Made by a program: the position numbers and the translations under genes
The notes under the pieces: model-generated
Told to the model about the DNA's origin: nothing
The model's input: only the letters and a program-made list of their open reading frames with translations
The model's database searches: none
Shown: positions 5,861 through 8,228 of the stretch, one piece after another
How positions within the stretch are numbered: position 1 is the first letter of the stretch
Layout of the letters: every line of letters starts with the position of its first letter
Assembly (NCBI GenBank): GCA_026396495.1
Contig: JAPLWR010000075.1
Span: forward strand, 429 to 8,656
Reading direction: 5' to 3'
Length of the DNA: 8,228 nucleotides
Source: Candidatus Magasanikiibacteriota bacterium
GTDB taxonomy: Bacteria; Patescibacteriota; Patescibacteriia; Magasanikbacterales; UBA10003

Positions 5861-6859
5861 TTACGCGCCAAATTTTTCTACAATTTCTACTAAACGCTGA
5901 GAGTAACCCATTTCATTATCATACCAAACAACCACCTTAGCCATGTCTCCACCTAAAACTTTAGTCAAAGATAAATCCACAATCCCAGAAGCAGGATTGC
6001 CGACAAAATCTGAAGAAACTAAAGGTTCATTAGTCACAGCCAAAATACCTTTTAATCTTTCACTTTTTGAAGCTTCAGTTAAAGCCGCATTAATTTCTTC
6101 CGCAGTAGTTGGTTTAGATAAAATAGCGGTAATATCTGACAAAGACACTACTGGCACTGGCACGCGCAAAGCAATACCATCAAACTTACCTTGTAAGTCT
6201 GGTAAAACTTCTGCAACAGCAATGGCAGCACCGGTAGTAGTAGGCACAATATTTTCTGCGGCAGCCCTGGCGCGACGCAAATCTTTGTGTGGACCATCTT
6301 GTAAATTCTGATCATTGGTATAACCGTGCACTGTAGTCATCATAGATTTGACCACGCCGAATTCTTCATTTAAAACAGCCATGACTGGAGCTAAAGAATT
6401 GGTAGTGCAAGAAGCATTATTAATCACCACAGCCTTTTCATTTTTTAATTCTTCTTCATTAACACCCAAAACATAAGTTGGGACGTTGCCACCTTTAGCA
6501 GGGGCAGAGATAACAACTTTTTTAGCACCGGCAGTAATATGAGTTTTGGCGCCTTCTTCACTGGTAAATTTGCCAGTACTTTCAATTACCACATCCACAT
6601 TTAAATCTTTCCATGGCAAAACTGATGGATCTTTAGAGGCATAGACAGGAATTTTTGTCCCATCAACAATAATATTTTTTTCATCGGCAGTTACTTCATG
6701 ACTCCATTTGTGATAAGCAGTATCATATTGCAATAAGTGAGCCAAAGTCTTGGTATCGGTTAAATCATTAATGGCTACAATATGGAAATTTTTTCTCCCC
6801 CAACCGGCTTTAAAGGCCTGACGGCCGATACGGCCAAATCCGTTAATCGCGATGTTCAT
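5861..6859 (-). CDS. gap: Glyceraldehyde-3-phosphate dehydrogenase, NAD-dependent type
   Basis: Oxidises and phosphorylates glyceraldehyde 3-phosphate to 1,3-bisphosphoglycerate, feeding the next gene product, Pgk. It is 332 residues, the normal length. The Rossmann motif NGFGRIGR (6-13) is followed by Asp32 in INDL, a mark of NAD preference. The catalytic Cys151 lies in SCTTN and the catalytic His178 in HGYT. Further family blocks are DLRRARAAAENIVPTTTGAA, LRVPVPVVSLSD and the C-terminal WYDNEMGYS. Nothing is missing. It is the first gene of the gap-pgk-SIMPL unit, with its own promoter just upstream. The ATG at 6859-6857 is preceded by an A/T-rich leader without a Shine-Dalgarno. Confidence 0.98.
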   Translation of the reverse strand: MNIAINGFGRIGRQAFKAGWGRKNFHIVAINDLTDTKTLAHLLQYDTAYHKWSHEVTADEKNIIVDGTKIPVYASKDPSVLPWKDLNVDVVIESTGKFTSEEGAKTHITAGAKKVVISAPAKGGNVPTYVLGVNEEELKNEKAVVINNASCTTNSLAPVMAVLNEEFGVVKSMMTTVHGYTNDQNLQDGPHKDLRRARAAAENIVPTTTGAAIAVAEVLPDLQGKFDGIALRVPVPVVSLSDITAILSKPTTAEEINAALTEASKSERLKGILAVTNEPLVSSDFVGNPASGIVDLSLTKVLGGDMAKVVVWYDNEMGYSQRLVEIVEKFGA

Positions 6860-6890
6860 AGTATCTTATTTAAGAATTAAAATCAGCTCT

Positions 6891-6920
6891 ATTATAACAA
6901 ATTTCGTTATAGGTAAGCAA
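6891..6920 (-). promoter_or_regulatory. Promoter of the gap-pgk-SIMPL operon, extended -10
   Basis: Minus-strand TATAAT (6896-6891) is preceded by TGT (extended -10). A partial -35 box, TTGCTT (6920-6915), lies 18 bases upstream. Transcription should start near 6884, giving a leader of about 25 bases. It begins just after the terminator of the upstream nitroreductase unit. Confidence 0.75.
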
Positions 6921-6953
6921 ATAAAAAACCAGGGCACTGCGCCCCGGCTTTTT
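6921..6953 (-). terminator. Terminator after the nitroreductase gene
   Basis: A GC-rich hairpin with arms CCAGGGC and GCCCCGG (6929-6947), one mismatch and a bulged C next to the stem, is flanked by A6 and T5 runs. On the minus strand the stem is followed by T6. It lies about 10 bases after the nitroreductase stop and separates that unit from the gap promoter. Confidence 0.8.
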
Positions 6954-6962
6954 GATTTTACT

Positions 6963-7580
6963 TTAAATCCACTTAGTAAACTTTTTCTTGTTAATCCTCC
7001 TTTTAGGAACTTTTTCACCAGGATAACCAATGGCAATACCAATGGAAAACATATAGGGAATTTTAAATTTCTTCTTAATGTCTAGAGCTGCTGGATAAAT
7101 ATCGGCAATGGGTACAGCCCCTAAACCTAAAGAATGGGCAGCTAATAAAACATTTTCCATACAAGCCCCAATGCCTACTATTTCCACAGAAAAGGAATAT
7201 AAAACTCTTGCTTCAATTTCAGTCATCTCAAAAATTCCTTTAGAATACGGCTGTTTGTCAAAAATTAAAATTAAAGCTGAAGAATCACGAATAATCTGAA
7301 TTGACTCTCTAGTAGTATCTGGCACAGTGGTAATTTTTTGACCTTTAGTATTCTGAGGTACCCGAGCGTATTTATGAAAATTTTTTTCAATAGATTTAGC
7401 TACTTCTTCTTTTTCTTCACCTTCCACCACTACTAAATACCATGGCTCAGAATTTTTAGATGAGGGAGCACGCAGACCTGCTTCTACTATGCTTTCTAAA
7501 TCTTTTTTAGAAACTTTTTTATTTTTAAAAACACGAATACAACGACGAGTAAAAATTTTTTCTAATAATTGATTAGCCAT
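6963..7580 (-). CDS. Nitroreductase-family FMN oxidoreductase
   Basis: A 205-residue protein of the nitroreductase fold, a homodimeric FMN enzyme family using NAD(P)H to reduce nitro compounds, quinones or other acceptors; the true substrate cannot be told. Visible are the FMN-phosphate motif RRCIRVF (12-18, usually RRSIRxF), APSSKNSEPW (38-47), the core helix ENVLLAAHSLGLGAVPI (near 140-157) and the C-terminal IGIAIGYPGEKVPKRR. The length is normal and nothing is missing. Residues 59-85, covering KSIEKNFHKYARVPQN, are a more variable part. It follows the radical SAM gene by 9 bases, so the two are very likely one operon, and a terminator follows. The ATG at 7580-7578 has only A/T-rich sequence before it. 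Confidence 0.93.
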   Translation of the reverse strand: MANQLLEKIFTRRCIRVFKNKKVSKKDLESIVEAGLRAPSSKNSEPWYLVVVEGEEKEEVAKSIEKNFHKYARVPQNTKGQKITTVPDTTRESIQIIRDSSALILIFDKQPYSKGIFEMTEIEARVLYSFSVEIVGIGACMENVLLAAHSLGLGAVPIADIYPAALDIKKKFKIPYMFSIGIAIGYPGEKVPKRRINKKKFTKWI

Positions 7581-7589
7581 ATGATTATT

Positions 7590-8228
7590 TTATTCTTCTT
7601 TCATTTCTTGAAAAGATTTACCTAAATATTCTCTACCTAGATCATCTAATCCTTTGGCGATCCTCTCTGGTAAAGTTGTGCTGGGCTGATTAGCTGGATC
7701 CATTTTTTGTTGCCACTCTCTTTTACAAGGACAATTTAAAGAATCAGCTGCGGCCATAATTCTATCATATTCATCACCTGATCCTGAAAAATCTAAAATT
7801 AAAGGCATAATAACATCATCGCACTCTTCACACCCCTTAACTACTTTAATCTTAGGATCCATAACCACAAAACCATAAAATCTTGTTTCGTGACACAAAC
7901 CCTTTCCTAATTGGCGCATAATCTCCACTACCGACCAATGACTGGGCAACTCATACTTTCCCTCTTGCTCCAGTTTACCCACCAAAGTAGAAGGACGAGA
8001 ATTCATGGTCATAATAATTATTCTATCCACCAAACCCTTACCATAAAGTTCTCGAGCAGAAGCTATTACGTCCTCAACAGTTTCTCTTTCAGTGACAAAA
8101 GGAGGTTTGATCTGTAAATGACCAGCTACTCTCATCCTATATTTTCTGAGCAAAGCAATTTTATCTTGATAATCTTTTGGTAGATGTTTGTTAACCGCCC
8201 CTTCTCTAATTAAAGGATTTAAACTTTC
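7590..8228 (-). CDS. Radical SAM protein, RaSEA/TIGR01210-like, C-terminal part (cut by window edge)
   Basis: The frame is open to the right edge and gives 212 residues ending at TAA 7592-7590. It begins SLNPLIREGAVNKHL, a typical segment of the radical SAM barrel (Elp3/MiaB-like), followed by LLRKYRMRVAGHLQIKPPFVTERE, in which KPPFxTE is characteristic. Further on are RPSTLVGKLEQEGKYELPSHWSVVEIMRQLGKG and a Cys-rich C-terminus with GCEECDD and NCPCKREW, a possible extra metal site. The order resembles the TIGR01210 group, which includes archaeosine-synthesis RaSEA of archaea; this naming is from memory and less certain than the superfamily. The SAM cluster motif CxxxCxxC would lie outside the window. 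A TTG at 8153 could be mistaken for a start, but the homology continues upstream of it. It sits upstream of, and is probably co-transcribed with, the nitroreductase. Confidence 0.78.
   Translation of the reverse strand, partial: ESLNPLIREGAVNKHLPKDYQDKIALLRKYRMRVAGHLQIKPPFVTERETVEDVIASARELYGKGLVDRIIIMTMNSRPSTLVGKLEQEGKYELPSHWSVVEIMRQLGKGLCHETRFYGFVVMDPKIKVVKGCEECDDVIMPLILDFSGSGDEYDRIMAAADSLNCPCKREWQQKMDPANQPSTTLPERIAKGLDDLGREYLGKSFQEMKEE

Noticed and set aside
5943..6311. 122-residue plus-strand frame
   Set aside because: It lies fully antisense to the conserved core of gap and shows no family-like motif or start signals.
7911..8117. 68-residue plus-strand frame
   Set aside because: Antisense to the radical SAM gene, of low complexity, and without start signals.
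8151..8153. TTG as the start of the radical SAM gene
   Set aside because: The same frame continues upstream for 25 codons to the window edge with family-like sequence (NPLIREGAVNKHL), so the gene begins outside the window.
705..8228. Alternative genetic code (UGA read as Gly), known in some CPR lineages
   Set aside because: All complete genes end in TAA and conserved glycines are encoded by GGN; no in-frame TGA is needed anywhere.

Overview
The window is AT-rich, tightly packed bacterial DNA from an organism with small intergenic gaps. Every complete reading frame ends in TAA, and TGA is not read through anywhere. Seven of the eight visible start codons have no Shine-Dalgarno motif. They follow short A/T-rich leaders placed 16-25 bases behind strong sigma-70 type promoters, often with an extended -10. 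This style and the protein variants seen (for example the Pgk motifs GGLKFETK and NEAFGVSHR) fit a Patescibacteria/CPR genome, probably of the Parcubacteria type. That placement is inference, not proof.

Layout from left to right: the 5' two-fifths of enolase (eno, minus strand, cut by the window edge) diverges from a phosphoglycerate mutase gene (gpmI, plus strand). gpmI is broken near position 1650: about 70 bases are missing and the frame shifts, so two fragments remain. After a shared hairpin terminator come only minus-strand genes: an unrecognised 200-residue protein with its own consensus promoter; a PPP-family metallophosphatase of higher GC with its own promoter and the only clear Shine-Dalgarno; a gap-pgk-SIMPL operon read from one extended -10 promoter; and a nitroreductase behind a radical SAM protein that runs off the right edge.

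Four consecutive steps of lower glycolysis (GAPDH, Pgk, Gpm, Eno) are encoded within about 7 kb, in three transcription units. In this sequence the mutase step is the only damaged one. Either the cell has another mutase, or the pathway is interrupted here, or the assembly is wrong at this point. The SIMPL protein at the end of the gap-pgk operon carries an unusual six-cysteine stretch before its membrane anchor.

I see no mobile element, CRISPR array, tRNA, rRNA or defence system. No stretch over 300 bases lacks a gene. The observations most worth checking are the gpmI lesion, the cysteine-rich SIMPL protein, the atypical phosphatase gene with its structured leader, the RaSEA-like radical SAM gene, and a 33-base hairpin repeated behind two different genes.
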